Shown piece by piece: positions 7,501 to 16,962 of a DNA stretch of 43,283 bases. Position 1 is the first letter of the stretch. Every line of letters starts with the position of its first letter. The stretch is from Planctomycetaceae bacterium. GTDB lineage: Bacteria > Planctomycetota > Planctomycetia > Pirellulales > Pirellulaceae. The stretch is from assembly GCA_024642205.1 (NCBI GenBank), contig JAHEBQ010000057.1, positions 1-43,283 of the forward strand, given 5' to 3'. The notes under the pieces were generated by a model that was not told the origin of the DNA, did not search any database, and saw nothing but the letters and a program-made list of their open reading frames with translations. The position numbers were made by a program, and so were the translations under genes.

Positions 7501-10500
7501 CTATTGATTCAAGTATGCAAACAAATCGGCCCAATCCTGGTCCGAAGCCTCTTTCAATAATCCATCCGGCATGAGCGATTTGTCCGAGACTGCACGCGCT
7601 TCGATTACGTTACGATTGATCCGCACGGTATTCCCGTCGATTTCCTGCAACGTGATGCCGTCGACCGATTCGTAGACCATGCTACCCTGGAAAAACTGGC
7701 CGTCGACCGTTTCGATCACGATGGCGCGGTAGCGTTCCGGCACCTGGTCGTTTGGCAACGTGATTGCGCGAAAAACATCTTCGCGACTAAACCGTTTCGT
7801 AATACCCTCCAAACGAGGTCCCAATCGCGATCCGGCATCGTGACATTGGGCACACTTGAGATTCACGTAGATCTTCTTGCCCCGGTCCGAGTCTCCCGCA
7901 GCCCAGTCAATTTCCGCCAGACGCTGCGTCAACGCACGTACCCCATGTTTTTCGAATTCTGCACTGAATTCCTGTGGATAGCTGGTTTGAAGAAACTCTT
8001 GCCAACGCTCGATGACATCTTCCTGGACGAGGGCATTCCGGTTCGGTTGGTAGCCAAAATCCTGGCCCGTTTCGTTTTGCAGAAGCATCATCAACTGATC
8101 GCGCACGGCAACCGAAGACTTTTCCCATGCTAACCTCCGCAAGGCAGCATAAACCGTTACAATCTCATCACTGGTGAGTTGGTCCGCTAAACGCTGAAGA
8201 CCGATTGCCGAGTTCTTGACCGTCTTCAGATTATCTGACTTGAGCCCGTCGACAAACAGCCGACGGTCTACGGCCGAGGGAGACCTGGCCACCGACGCAA
8301 CAATTATGTCTTGAAATTCACGTCGATCAGAAAACTTGCGTACCAACGGCAGATAGATCCCTCCGGAGTGAGATGCGATGACATTCAGCTGTTCGGCTGT
8401 CGTCTGCTCGGGATGTGATTCGACGTTGGCTGCAAATCGCGGGATAGCCACATCCCTGGACATGCCGTTGAGCGCATCCAACAGGAATACCTGGTCGTCG
8501 CGTCCCGACAATTGAGTCGCGACCATCAAAGAAAACTCCAAGCCAATCCGTTGGCAAATCCGACTTGTCAGACTCTGCATCCGAGGATGGAAGTTGCGAT
8601 CGATATTCTGATGATCACGCAGAATTTTCCCACTTACACCCACCAGGCCAGCCGCAATTTTGGGTTCGAGTTTTTCATCCAGCCGATTTTCTGGTCCAGC
8701 GATGATCTGGCAAACGCAGTTGAGCCAATGGATGTCTTGTTGGGCAGTCGAGTCAGTTCGCGACAGCAACTCTGCCATTTCGAATTGCAATCCACTCGAA
8801 CTACATTCCAACATCGCAGCCAAGCGGCCGATTTCCTGAATCCGAAATTCGTCGATTTCCGGATTCTCCGAAGTTGTCCGAATTCGTCCAAGCGCCGCCG
8901 CCAATTGATCGGCAATCGACTTGCTTGTTTGGGCTGGAATTCTCACGGGCGATCGTGCAGTGTAGCCCATAAACATTGGATCGGTTCCTTCGGCACCACA
9001 TCCGCCCAGTGCCAACTGGCCAATCCTCGTCACAAGCAACGAGTCCGATTCTTCATTGGCCAAGACGCCGGCAATTTTTTCGAAGAACTTCAGGGATCCC
9101 TCGCCGGAAGGGTCCAGGACGATTGATTCCAACATCAGCTGCGAAGCAACCGGCAAGCCGTTTTTGTCGATCGACGAAAGCACGGATGGATCAAGTTCTT
9201 TCAAAACCCGCATCAGCATCCCGAGTGTTTTCGGTTCGGCCGTCATTAGGAGTTCCTGCAATCCCCGGGCTAGAAGCCCTTTCAATTCGGCATTGGAGAC
9301 CAGTCCCTTTCCAAGAATGTCGCGACGTCCAATGAGCGCTTCGAGTGCCGAAATTTGAATCGCCTGGCTTGGATCGTTGAGCGCCTGGAACAGAACGTCG
9401 GCTCTCAGTCGTGTTGACCTCGCCATCCTGACGAATTCGGGCGATTGCTTGGCGACAGGTCGGCGCTCTGTTTGTCCAACATAGCGAACTCGATAAATCG
9501 CTCCTTCGGTTCCTCGTCCACCGGTGCTGATCAGCAAACTGCCATCGGGTGCAAAATCCAGGTCCGTAACCGCGAAGCCGAATTGCCCGTTTGCGATCGC
9601 GAAATCGGTACCCCTGTCATAGGCTCCTGACGCGGCATCGCGCCGAAATGCCATGACTCGACCAAAAGTCCAATCCGAGACAAAAATTGCGTCATCGTAA
9701 CTGGAGGGAAAAGATCGTGACGAACCAGCCACAACGCCAGTGGGACTTCCGCGCCCCAGGCCTCCAATTTCGATCGGCATGTCAAAGTAGAAACCAGGCC
9801 GCTTCCATCCGGCGTCAACCCATCCGGCGTCGTCTCCCGACCGCATCTGAAAAAGCCTCGTTGGCTGATACCAGGGAAGCGATATATCACGTTCTCCGTC
9901 GCTGTCATAGACAAAAACGTCACCAGCCGAATTGAAGTCAAAATCGTAGGCGTTGCGAAAACCATGGGCGAAAACTTCCTTTTCCGACCAATCCGGACTA
10001 ATCCGCATCAGAAATCCTGCGCGTGGTTCGGTTACCGGCGATGTTGCTCCAGCAAAGAATTCCGGCAGGATGGGGGTACCGTTTCCAGCCAATAAATACC
10101 ACCAGCCGTCCGGGCCTTTTCGAATGGCATGCGCGTCGTGCTCTCCACCGGTCTTGATGGAAAAAATCTTGACGGGTTCACCATCTGAGACGCCATCTTG
10201 ATTTGCATCGCTATAACGCCATAGGCCACCGTCGCCGGTGCACAACAGGTCGGCTCCGTCGAAACAGATTCCCTGGGCGCCGGAATTGGGCCGACGGGAA
10301 AATTGGCGGACCGCGTCAAAGATGCCGTCGTTGTTGGAATCCACCAGCATTTTGATATAACCGGGCCCGGCAACATACGTGTCGCCCCGGGGGCTCACCG
10401 CCAGGCTGTAGACGTTGGTGGCGAAATCGTCGCCGGCGACCCTGATCACCTCAAATCCCGCTGGGACTTCAATGCCAGGCACTGACTGAGCCGCCGCGAA

Positions 10501-10575
10501 GCCGGGAAAAACGCCCATTAACAAGATCAGGCAGCCAATTCGGACACGCCCGGCAATGGTTCCCTCACCATTCAT
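7501..10575 (-). CDS. PVC-type heme-binding beta-propeller / c-type cytochrome protein
   Basis: A 1024-residue exported protein. I chose ATG 10575, inside the longer frame, because it gives a normal signal peptide (MNGEGTIAGRVRIG..., core LILLMGVFPGFAAA). The first ~400 residues form the membrane-bound-dehydrogenase-like propeller: VPAGFEVIRVAGD, repeated Asp-Gly blades, the calcium-like SNNDGIFD and ANQDGVSDG, and GGEHDAHAI. A helical, HEAT-like middle follows. Close to the C-terminus (about residue 908) comes CAQCH, a single c-type heme site, in the classical planctomycete 'G-x-x-I/V-Y-x-x-x-x-C-x-x-C-H' setting. Proteins of this family are periplasmic redox proteins thought to oxidise sugars or polysaccharide-derived compounds; the substrate is not known. 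It starts 34 bases after the ABC permease gene and may be co-transcribed with it. Confidence 0.88.
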   Translation of the reverse strand: MNGEGTIAGRVRIGCLILLMGVFPGFAAAQSVPGIEVPAGFEVIRVAGDDFATNVYSLAVSPRGDTYVAGPGYIKMLVDSNNDGIFDAVRQFSRRPNSGAQGICFDGADLLCTGDGGLWRYSDANQDGVSDGEPVKIFSIKTGGEHDAHAIRKGPDGWWYLLAGNGTPILPEFFAGATSPVTEPRAGFLMRISPDWSEKEVFAHGFRNAYDFDFNSAGDVFVYDSDGERDISLPWYQPTRLFQMRSGDDAGWVDAGWKRPGFYFDMPIEIGGLGRGSPTGVVAGSSRSFPSSYDDAIFVSDWTFGRVMAFRRDAASGAYDRGTDFAIANGQFGFAVTDLDFAPDGSLLISTGGRGTEGAIYRVRYVGQTERRPVAKQSPEFVRMARSTRLRADVLFQALNDPSQAIQISALEALIGRRDILGKGLVSNAELKGLLARGLQELLMTAEPKTLGMLMRVLKELDPSVLSSIDKNGLPVASQLMLESIVLDPSGEGSLKFFEKIAGVLANEESDSLLVTRIGQLALGGCGAEGTDPMFMGYTARSPVRIPAQTSKSIADQLAAALGRIRTTSENPEIDEFRIQEIGRLAAMLECSSSGLQFEMAELLSRTDSTAQQDIHWLNCVCQIIAGPENRLDEKLEPKIAAGLVGVSGKILRDHQNIDRNFHPRMQSLTSRICQRIGLEFSLMVATQLSGRDDQVFLLDALNGMSRDVAIPRFAANVESHPEQTTAEQLNVIASHSGGIYLPLVRKFSDRREFQDIIVASVARSPSAVDRRLFVDGLKSDNLKTVKNSAIGLQRLADQLTSDEIVTVYAALRRLAWEKSSVAVRDQLMMLLQNETGQDFGYQPNRNALVQEDVIERWQEFLQTSYPQEFSAEFEKHGVRALTQRLAEIDWAAGDSDRGKKIYVNLKCAQCHDAGSRLGPRLEGITKRFSREDVFRAITLPNDQVPERYRAIVIETVDGQFFQGSMVYESVDGITLQEIDGNTVRINRNVIEARAVSDKSLMPDGLLKEASDQDWADLFAYLNQ

Positions 10576-10609
10576 GTTTCTACTCGAAAACAACAATCGG
10601 TTCAAAATT

Positions 10610-12985
10610 CTAATGCCGGTTGGTCTCGACCATGGGTACTGAATCCTCCCGTGGCTGCATCGGCAACGCCTCAACACGCTTTGTCGACCAGGCCAATGCC
10701 GCCCCCATGGCAGCGACGACTAACCCCACGAAAACCCACCACAACGGAATGGATTCCTCTTCGCCAGGGAACCAGGACAACTCACTCAATTTAGGCTGAT
10801 AGTAGGCCAGGAAAACCACGATCGCATTATTTAACGAATGCAAAATGGCACCAGGCCAAATCGAATCCGATTTGTACGCCAGATATCCCAACATCAAACC
10901 GATAAGCGTCGATGGCACCAGTCGGTCGAGCGCAATCACGCTATTGGACAGTACGTGGAACGAGCCGAAAATTATCGCCGAGGTCACGATCGCTTTCCAG
11001 ACCGAGTTTGACTTCAACAACGATCTCAACAGCATGCCGCGGAAGAACCACTCTTCACAAACTGCCGGCACGATCGAGAAAGCGATCGCAATAATCCAGG
11101 GCGATACCATTCGAATTCGCGCAACCTGCTGTGTCGTCGTTTCGACCAGACGGTCATGCCAAGCGTCCTGTTTTTCGCTGCCAAATAAGAACCCGTAGAC
11201 TTCATGCCAGCCCGACGTCAGCGACATCACCAGGGGCCACAGACTGATCCCCAACAGCACTCCGGCCAGAATATAAATCAACTTGGGAAATCGCAATCCA
11301 AAACCGATATGGATTGAAGTATTTTGGTGTTTGGCAACGATCAACGGCAACACCATGAAAGCCAGAAACGTAAACAGGGCCATTAACAGGTATCTTGCTT
11401 CCAGGTCCGCTGCCGATTCGCCTGACAGACGTCCCAATAATCCGATCGAAGCAAAATTGATTGGGAATAACATGACCAGGCAGAATATTGTGGCCATGAT
11501 CGGCACGACGCGATGGAATTCGCGAGGACGCTGGAACATCTCGGCAAAGCTACCGCTACCTGAATACAGAATGGAATCAGAACCGAAAATCCGCGCAGCC
11601 AGCCGAATCGCCAGATAGGCATACAATAACGTGGAAACGATCGCCACCGTCGCCGGAACCCAGGCGACGTCGTTGTTAATTACGTCCCGCGCAAGCAACA
11701 GGATGTTGACCATGGGGGTCACGGCATTGACACTGTTGAGGCTCATGCCGGGAGCCATCGCCATCAAACCCGGGCCAAGCGATAAAATAATAATCGGAAT
11801 CAAATAGACCTGGGCCTCTTTGAAACTCTTTGCAAAACTGGTCACAACCAGCAGGATTGCTGAAAAGAACGCGGCGAACAGCATCAGCAGAAAGAATATC
11901 TGGACCATGACAGTCAGGTTAAACATCCCCCCACCAAATTGCTTGTCCAGCTGAAACACCCAAACGGTAGCAAACATCCCGATCAGGTTGAGCATCGCCG
12001 TCAACACCGCCACGGTTAGCACCGCCAGAAATTTTGAAACGAGGATTCCCACTCGAGGTACAGGAGCCGCCATCAAGGTTTCCAGCGTGCCGCGTTCGCG
12101 CTCTCCCGCCGTGAGATCAATCGCGGGATAGACTGCCCCCGTAATGGTCATCAATACAAGAATCAGCGGCACCAGCGACGCCAACGGGAAAGCTTGCCGA
12201 GATTTCTTGCTGGGTTCGGGACCAACCAATGTTTCGCCCACAATCACCGCTGGACCGTCCGCGATTCCGGCCTTCCGCAACCTGAGTTTACGGTCGGATT
12301 CATTGAACTCCTTGAACTGTTCCAACAAAAAGTCCGCAGCAGCAACCGACAAATCGTCATTTCTCGAAACAAGGTTGACTTTTCCTATCTCCCACCACGC
12401 GCGACCATCCAGATCAAAGCTGACGCCCGCATCCAACTTCCCCGATTCCACCAGTTGCTGTAACGACTCTCGTGAATTGGGCGCAACATAAAACCACTTT
12501 TGCAATGCAAAATCGACGTCGTCGGCGTCAGCCACTGTATCAAGCGGTTTGTTTGACCCCCGACCAACGCTGGTGGATGGCGGATTGCCAGCCAATGCCT
12601 CGGGTTGATCCACCAGTTCGTTTTCGATTGCCTCTTTTTTTTGCCGGCGAATGAATTCAATGCCTTGCCCGATGAATCCAAGCGCCTTTTGGACCTCTTC
12701 CGCCGGAGCGTTACCAGCGTACCCAAGTTGAAAAACAATCGGTTCGCCGGCTCCGAACATACCCGAATTGGTCAACAGGAAAGTCTTGAAAATCAGGCTT
12801 AGCGTTGGATAAACCAGTAACGGCATCAACACGAGTGTCACGATCGTGCGGCGATCCCGCAGCGTCTCACGCAGTTCTTTGAGCGCCAGTCGACTGAGAC
12901 GGAATTTTCTTCGGGACGGTGGATTTGTCGGTTCGACAACATCGATCGCGGGAGGGTCCGGGGAAGTTGCGTGGTCGTTTGTCAT
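10610..12985 (-). CDS. ABC-2 (NatB-like) permease fused to a CPBP intramembrane protease
   Basis: A 791-residue inner-membrane fusion. The N-terminal part (about residues 30-480) is an ABC-2/NatB-type permease: a basic start, KELRETLRDRRTIVTL and the first helix, a large periplasmic loop, then five or six helices including the conserved TAGERERGTLETLMAAPV motif before the membrane core. The C-terminal part (about 600-740) has the three motifs of CPBP (Abi/CAAX-like) proteases: EEWFFR near 641, FGSFH near 673 and HSLNN near 715. The potential catalytic Glu and His residues are all present. The ATG overlaps the stop of the upstream ATPase gene (ATGA), so the two halves of the transporter are coupled. 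Sodium, drug or peptide export is inferred from the NatAB family. This fusion type is known in planctomycetes. Confidence 0.88.
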   Translation of the reverse strand: MTNDHATSPDPPAIDVVEPTNPPSRRKFRLSRLALKELRETLRDRRTIVTLVLMPLLVYPTLSLIFKTFLLTNSGMFGAGEPIVFQLGYAGNAPAEEVQKALGFIGQGIEFIRRQKKEAIENELVDQPEALAGNPPSTSVGRGSNKPLDTVADADDVDFALQKWFYVAPNSRESLQQLVESGKLDAGVSFDLDGRAWWEIGKVNLVSRNDDLSVAAADFLLEQFKEFNESDRKLRLRKAGIADGPAVIVGETLVGPEPSKKSRQAFPLASLVPLILVLMTITGAVYPAIDLTAGERERGTLETLMAAPVPRVGILVSKFLAVLTVAVLTAMLNLIGMFATVWVFQLDKQFGGGMFNLTVMVQIFFLLMLFAAFFSAILLVVTSFAKSFKEAQVYLIPIIILSLGPGLMAMAPGMSLNSVNAVTPMVNILLLARDVINNDVAWVPATVAIVSTLLYAYLAIRLAARIFGSDSILYSGSGSFAEMFQRPREFHRVVPIMATIFCLVMLFPINFASIGLLGRLSGESAADLEARYLLMALFTFLAFMVLPLIVAKHQNTSIHIGFGLRFPKLIYILAGVLLGISLWPLVMSLTSGWHEVYGFLFGSEKQDAWHDRLVETTTQQVARIRMVSPWIIAIAFSIVPAVCEEWFFRGMLLRSLLKSNSVWKAIVTSAIIFGSFHVLSNSVIALDRLVPSTLIGLMLGYLAYKSDSIWPGAILHSLNNAIVVFLAYYQPKLSELSWFPGEEESIPLWWVFVGLVVAAMGAALAWSTKRVEALPMQPREDSVPMVETNRH

Positions 12986-13749
12986 TGCAGATTGACAATC
13001 CCGGCGGTCAGCGATTCGGAACGATTTTCCAGCAAGTCAACAAAAATCTCGACCAGGTCCTCACGGCCAGTCTGCGATCTCAATTCCCCCATTGTCCCCT
13101 GCAGCACTTGCTTGCCAAGGTACATCAAGCCGAATCTGCTACAAACTCGCTGCGCCTGTTCCAGTCGGTGCGTACACAAAATGATTGCCTTGTTTCGGTT
13201 CTTCAAATTCTCGATGTAGTTGAAAATCACCTGGCTGCCGACAACATCCAGTCCCAACGTGGGTTCATCCAGGATCATGACTGGAGGATCATGAATCAAG
13301 GCCCGGGCCAAACTCAACCGTTGTTTCTGCCCGGTACTCAACGTCGCGCAGCCCTGGTTCAGAAACTGACCAAGATGGAGAAGTTCTGAAAGCTCGTCGA
13401 CGCGGCTTTCAATTTCTTGTTGAGACAGTCCATAAATCTCTCCGAAAAACGCCAACATCTCGCGTCCGGTCAGCCATTGGTAGACTCCCGCCGAGGCCGA
13501 GACAAACCCGACCTGACGCTTAACTTCGTCGGGTTGCTGGTCGCTTCGATGGCCATTGATTTCGGCGAACCCGTCGTCGGGCTTGAGCAACCCCAGAATC
13601 ATCCGCATCACCGTCGTTTTACCGGCACCGTTGGGTCCCAGTAACCCGTAAACCTCAGATGGTCGAACGTCAAACGAAACGTCATCGACTGCCAAAATCG
13701 CTTCTCGGCCGGATTGAAATGACTTACTGAGGTGATGAATCGAAATCAT
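12982..13749 (-). CDS. ABC transporter ATP-binding protein (NatA-like)
   Basis: A 255-residue ATPase with Walker A GPNGAGKTT (about residues 38-46), Q-loop VGFVSA, signature LSTGQKQRLSLARAL, Walker B VMILDEPTLGLD and H-loop LCTHR. It is cytoplasmic and powers the permease encoded by the next gene, with which it overlaps by four bases. The start ATG 13749 has no ordinary Shine-Dalgarno; its place is taken by two copies of a 12-base repeat (see 13751-13774). The signature has Thr in place of the usual Ser-Gly-Gly-Gln arrangement (LSTGQ), which is normal for NatA-like proteins. Confidence 0.93.
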   Translation of the reverse strand: MISIHHLSKSFQSGREAILAVDDVSFDVRPSEVYGLLGPNGAGKTTVMRMILGLLKPDDGFAEINGHRSDQQPDEVKRQVGFVSASAGVYQWLTGREMLAFFGEIYGLSQQEIESRVDELSELLHLGQFLNQGCATLSTGQKQRLSLARALIHDPPVMILDEPTLGLDVVGSQVIFNYIENLKNRNKAIILCTHRLEQAQRVCSRFGLMYLGKQVLQGTMGELRSQTGREDLVEIFVDLLENRSESLTAGIVNLQ

Positions 13750-13750
13750 G

Positions 13751-13774
13751 GGTAACCGGGCCGGTAACCGGGCC
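13751..13774. repeat. perfect 12-bp tandem duplication at the ATPase start
   Basis: GGTAACCGGGCC occurs twice without a gap (13751-13762 and 13763-13774), one base before the ATPase ATG read on the other strand. Each unit holds GGTAACC, a near palindrome. It occupies the ribosome-binding position of the ATPase gene and the promoter-proximal side of the ATPase/recQ divergent region. Confidence 0.75.
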
Positions 13775-14139
13775 GAAAACGGCGTTTTATCAGTTGAATC
13801 AACATCCTACGCGAAAACCCAACCGAGTGTTTGAACGCAAGGCAACTTTTTGGCATTTCGTCGGGTAGAATTCCAGGACTCACGTTGACCACCGCCGAAA
13901 AACGCCAAAGTCAACGGATTTTTTTCAGGTCGAACCTCCGCCGACTCTCGCTCCTGTCGTCGAGTTTCGACCGGATCCCCAACCCGGGAATGGCAGAAGG
14001 CTGCCCCCGTGGGATGCGGATTTCGACTGGTTGCACGTTGAGCAGAGCATCGTTGTCTGTTCGATTTTTATCAGTCGTTTATAATCTCGCGACAACCAAT
14101 TCCCAGTCGAACCGAATAATTTCCGGTCAGTTAACCAAC
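13775..14139. other. divergent region between the ABC operon and recQ
   Basis: The recQ frame is open from a TTG at 13831, but its first ~103 codons encode an Arg/Ser-rich chain without family likeness. I treat this stretch as non-coding. It contains a perfect -10 box at 14080-14085 that favours the downstream recQ start. Promoters of the minus-strand ABC operon should also lie here, but I could not place them. Confidence 0.45.
14080..14085 (+). promoter_or_regulatory. candidate -10 box for recQ
   Basis: A perfect TATAAT, 54 bases before the GTG chosen as the recQ start. No good -35 is found at 16-18 bases; TTGTCT at 14053-14058 has 21-base spacing. If used, transcription would start near 14092 and exclude the upstream TTG/ATG starts. 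Confidence 0.35.
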
Positions 14140-16962
14140 GTGAACGAAACAACGCTTGATCCCGAAAACTGGCTGGGCAACTTTGGCCTCAACGGCTTTC
14201 GCCCGGGTCAACGGAACGTGATTGACGCGATTATTTCCGGCAAAGACACGTTGTGCATCATGCCCACTGGTGGCGGCAAAAGCCTCTGTTTTCAATTACC
14301 CACGATCGCCCGCGAGGGGGTCACGATCGTAATTTCGCCATTGATTGCGCTGATGAAAGATCAAGTCGACTCGCTGATGGCGACCGGAATTCCCGCAACA
14401 TTCATCAACAGTTCACTGGCTCCTTCGCAACAACAGTCCCGGGTCAACGGTATGACAAACGGCGAATACAAACTCGTCTACATTGCTCCCGAGCGACTGC
14501 GAAGCAACTCATTCATGAGGGCAGTCCAGAATACGCAGGTCCAGCTCTTGGCGGTAGACGAAGCTCACTGTATCAGCCAATGGGGGCATGACTTCCGGCC
14601 CGATTACGCCAGGTTAGGGCGGTTTCGCAAGCGATTGGGTAATCCTCAAACAGTCGCCTTGACCGCGACCGCAACGAAACTGGTCCAGGATGACATCGCA
14701 AAAATCCTGGAACTGGAAAAACCTGCGACATTTGTAACCGGTTTTGCCCGTCCCAACCTGGCATTGCGTGTCGATGCGCCAAATGGCAATGCCGAAAAAG
14801 ACAACCAGCTGATCGAATTTCTGAATACGCACGCAGGCTGTGGAATCATTTATGCTTCGACGAGGAAAAACTGCGAGCACCTGGTGGAATTGCTGGAGCA
14901 CGAAATTGGGCGCGAAATCGCGTTCTATCATGCCGGGCTTCCGACCGAATCGCGCCGTCTGGTTCAAGAGAAATTCATGTCGGGCGAAATCGACGTCATC
15001 GTCGCCACCAATGCCTTTGGAATGGGTATCGATAAATCCGACCTTCGATTTGTTGTGCATTACAACCTGCCAGGCAGCATCGAGGCCTATTACCAGGAGG
15101 CGGGCAGGGCAGGGAGAGACGGACAACCTGCGGAATGCCTGATGCTGTACTCGTTTCAAGACAAGTTCATTCAAGAGTTTTTCATCGATAATTCCTACCC
15201 CTCACGCGAGACGATCCGGGAAGTCTATCAATACCTGTGTGGCCAGCCTGGCGACCCGATTGAAACGACACTTCAGGAAATCAAAGATGATCTCGGACTC
15301 TCGATAGGCACCACCGGAATCGCGACTTGTGAGAATTTACTGGAAAAAGCTCACGCCATCGAACGTCTCGACAGTAAACAAAACTCGGCCGCGATCCGGA
15401 TCGATTCCGATTTACCAACCCTCATCGATTTGCTTCCTCGCGACGCTCGAACCCAGCGTCATGTGCTGCGTGGACTTGAGAAGATTGTCGGCTCGTTTCG
15501 CGGCGAGCGAATCCTGTTCCAACCTCAGCGATTCGCTGAGCGACTGGAAATGAAATGGGAAGCCGTTAACCGGGCGATTCGACAACTGATCAAGCTTCCG
15601 ATGCTGGACTATATTCCTCCGTTTCGCGGACGGGCGATTCATGTGGTCGATCGGAAGCGGGGTTTCGCCCAACTCGACATCGATTTTGCGGAACTGGCAC
15701 GTCGTCAACAGGCGGAGTTTGACAAACTTCAGAGCGTCATCCAGTTCGCGACCAATCGCCGCTGCCGCCAACTTGCAATCCTCGAGTATTTTGGGGATTC
15801 AGACCGTCAGCTGTGCGGCATTTGTGACAATTGCCGGAAGCATCCTCCGTCGAAAATTGGATCGGCCGCCAATTCGGATGCTGACGCATGCATGTATGCA
15901 GCCCAAGTCGCGCTCAGCGGTACGGCTCGGACTCACGGACGGATTGGCAAAACGCTCATCGCCCAAATGCTGACCGGCTCGACTTCCAAGAAAATCAAAC
16001 AGCTTTCGTTGGATCGATTAAGCACTTTCGGTCTGCTTGAGCGTCTTCGGCAATCCGATGTTGTGGCACTGATGGAATTCCTGATTCAACATCGTTTTAT
16101 CAACCAGATGGAAACGACCAGGTTCCGGCCGGTTACATCGATTTCTCCGGCAGGACGACGGTTAATGTCCGGTGAAACTTCGGTTGACTTGCCGTCGTTG
16201 ATGCCGGGCGATTTGGTCAACGCGTTGTCGATCCGACTCCGTGGCAAGACACCGCACCGAATGCCGCTCAGGCATTCAGCCGAGACCGATGAATCCCATC
16301 AGGCTTCCGCTGACCAGTGGGATTCGGATCTGTTCGCGCCTGATCCAGGTCTGGAGGTAGAGCTTGAACCCGACAATTTTTCGTTATCTGCAAACGAAGA
16401 ATCGGTGGGAGGATTGCACATGATCAATCCCAACCTGTCAAAGGTTGAGTTGGCAAGGTCTCTTGAAAACGAAATTGGGTCCGATCGTGATGATCTTGGT
16501 GAACAGGTCGACGAAAACGATTCAGACGAAGCGACCCTGGATGACGACGCCAAATCAGACCACGCGATTGAGGATGAACCGGCTTCTTCAACATCGTTCG
16601 CACCGGCCCTTCCCGGGACCAACGCAGGCCAACCACTGAGGCTTGATCTGCCAGACCCGGCGCAAATCCAACCGACGTTTTACTGGACCTGGCGATTATT
16701 GGCCGATGGATACTCGCTGGATCATCTTAGGCAGGTCCGGCAAATGGATGCCGAGACGATTTTTGATCACGCCATTCGGGCAATGGAGAGTGACTTACCA
16801 GGGGAACTTCACTGGCTGCTGACGGAAGAGAAAATACGGGCGTTAGAAAGGCTCGTCGGCCAACATCCGAAGGAACGGAAATCGAACCTGATCTCGATGC
16901 TCCCCACCGGATTCCTGCCCCAAGAGCTGATTTACTTTCTCAAATGTCAATCTGCGAAATGA
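14140..16962 (+). CDS. recQ: ATP-dependent DNA helicase RecQ with C-terminal acidic extension and HTH
   Basis: A 940-residue RecQ from GTG 14140, chosen because the helicase domain begins a few residues later (NFGLNGFRPGQ, the RecQ motif 0) and a TATAAT lies upstream. Motifs: Walker A TGGGKS (about 43-48), DEAH (about 141), TATAT, and the RecQ motif VI region EAGRAGRDGQ. The zinc site of the RQC domain follows (CGICDNC near 560). The usual bacterial RecQ is about 600-700 residues. Here an Asp/Glu/Ser-rich, probably disordered stretch (16270-16640) leads to a last ~100-residue domain (TWRLLADGYSLDHLRQVRQM...) resembling the helicase HTH_40 module. RecQ unwinds DNA 3'-to-5' in recombination and fork repair. 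No HRDC domain was recognised. Confidence 0.9.
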   Translation: MNETTLDPENWLGNFGLNGFRPGQRNVIDAIISGKDTLCIMPTGGGKSLCFQLPTIAREGVTIVISPLIALMKDQVDSLMATGIPATFINSSLAPSQQQSRVNGMTNGEYKLVYIAPERLRSNSFMRAVQNTQVQLLAVDEAHCISQWGHDFRPDYARLGRFRKRLGNPQTVALTATATKLVQDDIAKILELEKPATFVTGFARPNLALRVDAPNGNAEKDNQLIEFLNTHAGCGIIYASTRKNCEHLVELLEHEIGREIAFYHAGLPTESRRLVQEKFMSGEIDVIVATNAFGMGIDKSDLRFVVHYNLPGSIEAYYQEAGRAGRDGQPAECLMLYSFQDKFIQEFFIDNSYPSRETIREVYQYLCGQPGDPIETTLQEIKDDLGLSIGTTGIATCENLLEKAHAIERLDSKQNSAAIRIDSDLPTLIDLLPRDARTQRHVLRGLEKIVGSFRGERILFQPQRFAERLEMKWEAVNRAIRQLIKLPMLDYIPPFRGRAIHVVDRKRGFAQLDIDFAELARRQQAEFDKLQSVIQFATNRRCRQLAILEYFGDSDRQLCGICDNCRKHPPSKIGSAANSDADACMYAAQVALSGTARTHGRIGKTLIAQMLTGSTSKKIKQLSLDRLSTFGLLERLRQSDVVALMEFLIQHRFINQMETTRFRPVTSISPAGRRLMSGETSVDLPSLMPGDLVNALSIRLRGKTPHRMPLRHSAETDESHQASADQWDSDLFAPDPGLEVELEPDNFSLSANEESVGGLHMINPNLSKVELARSLENEIGSDRDDLGEQVDENDSDEATLDDDAKSDHAIEDEPASSTSFAPALPGTNAGQPLRLDLPDPAQIQPTFYWTWRLLADGYSLDHLRQVRQMDAETIFDHAIRAMESDLPGELHWLLTEEKIRALERLVGQHPKERKSNLISMLPTGFLPQELIYFLKCQSAK

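Noticed and set aside
10576..10677. Longer start of the heme-binding protein
   Set aside because: It would overlap the ABC permease gene and mask the signal peptide that begins at ATG 10575.
13831..14139. N-terminal extension of RecQ from TTG 13831
   Set aside because: Arg/Ser-rich composition without helicase features, and it contains a perfect -10 box at 14080.
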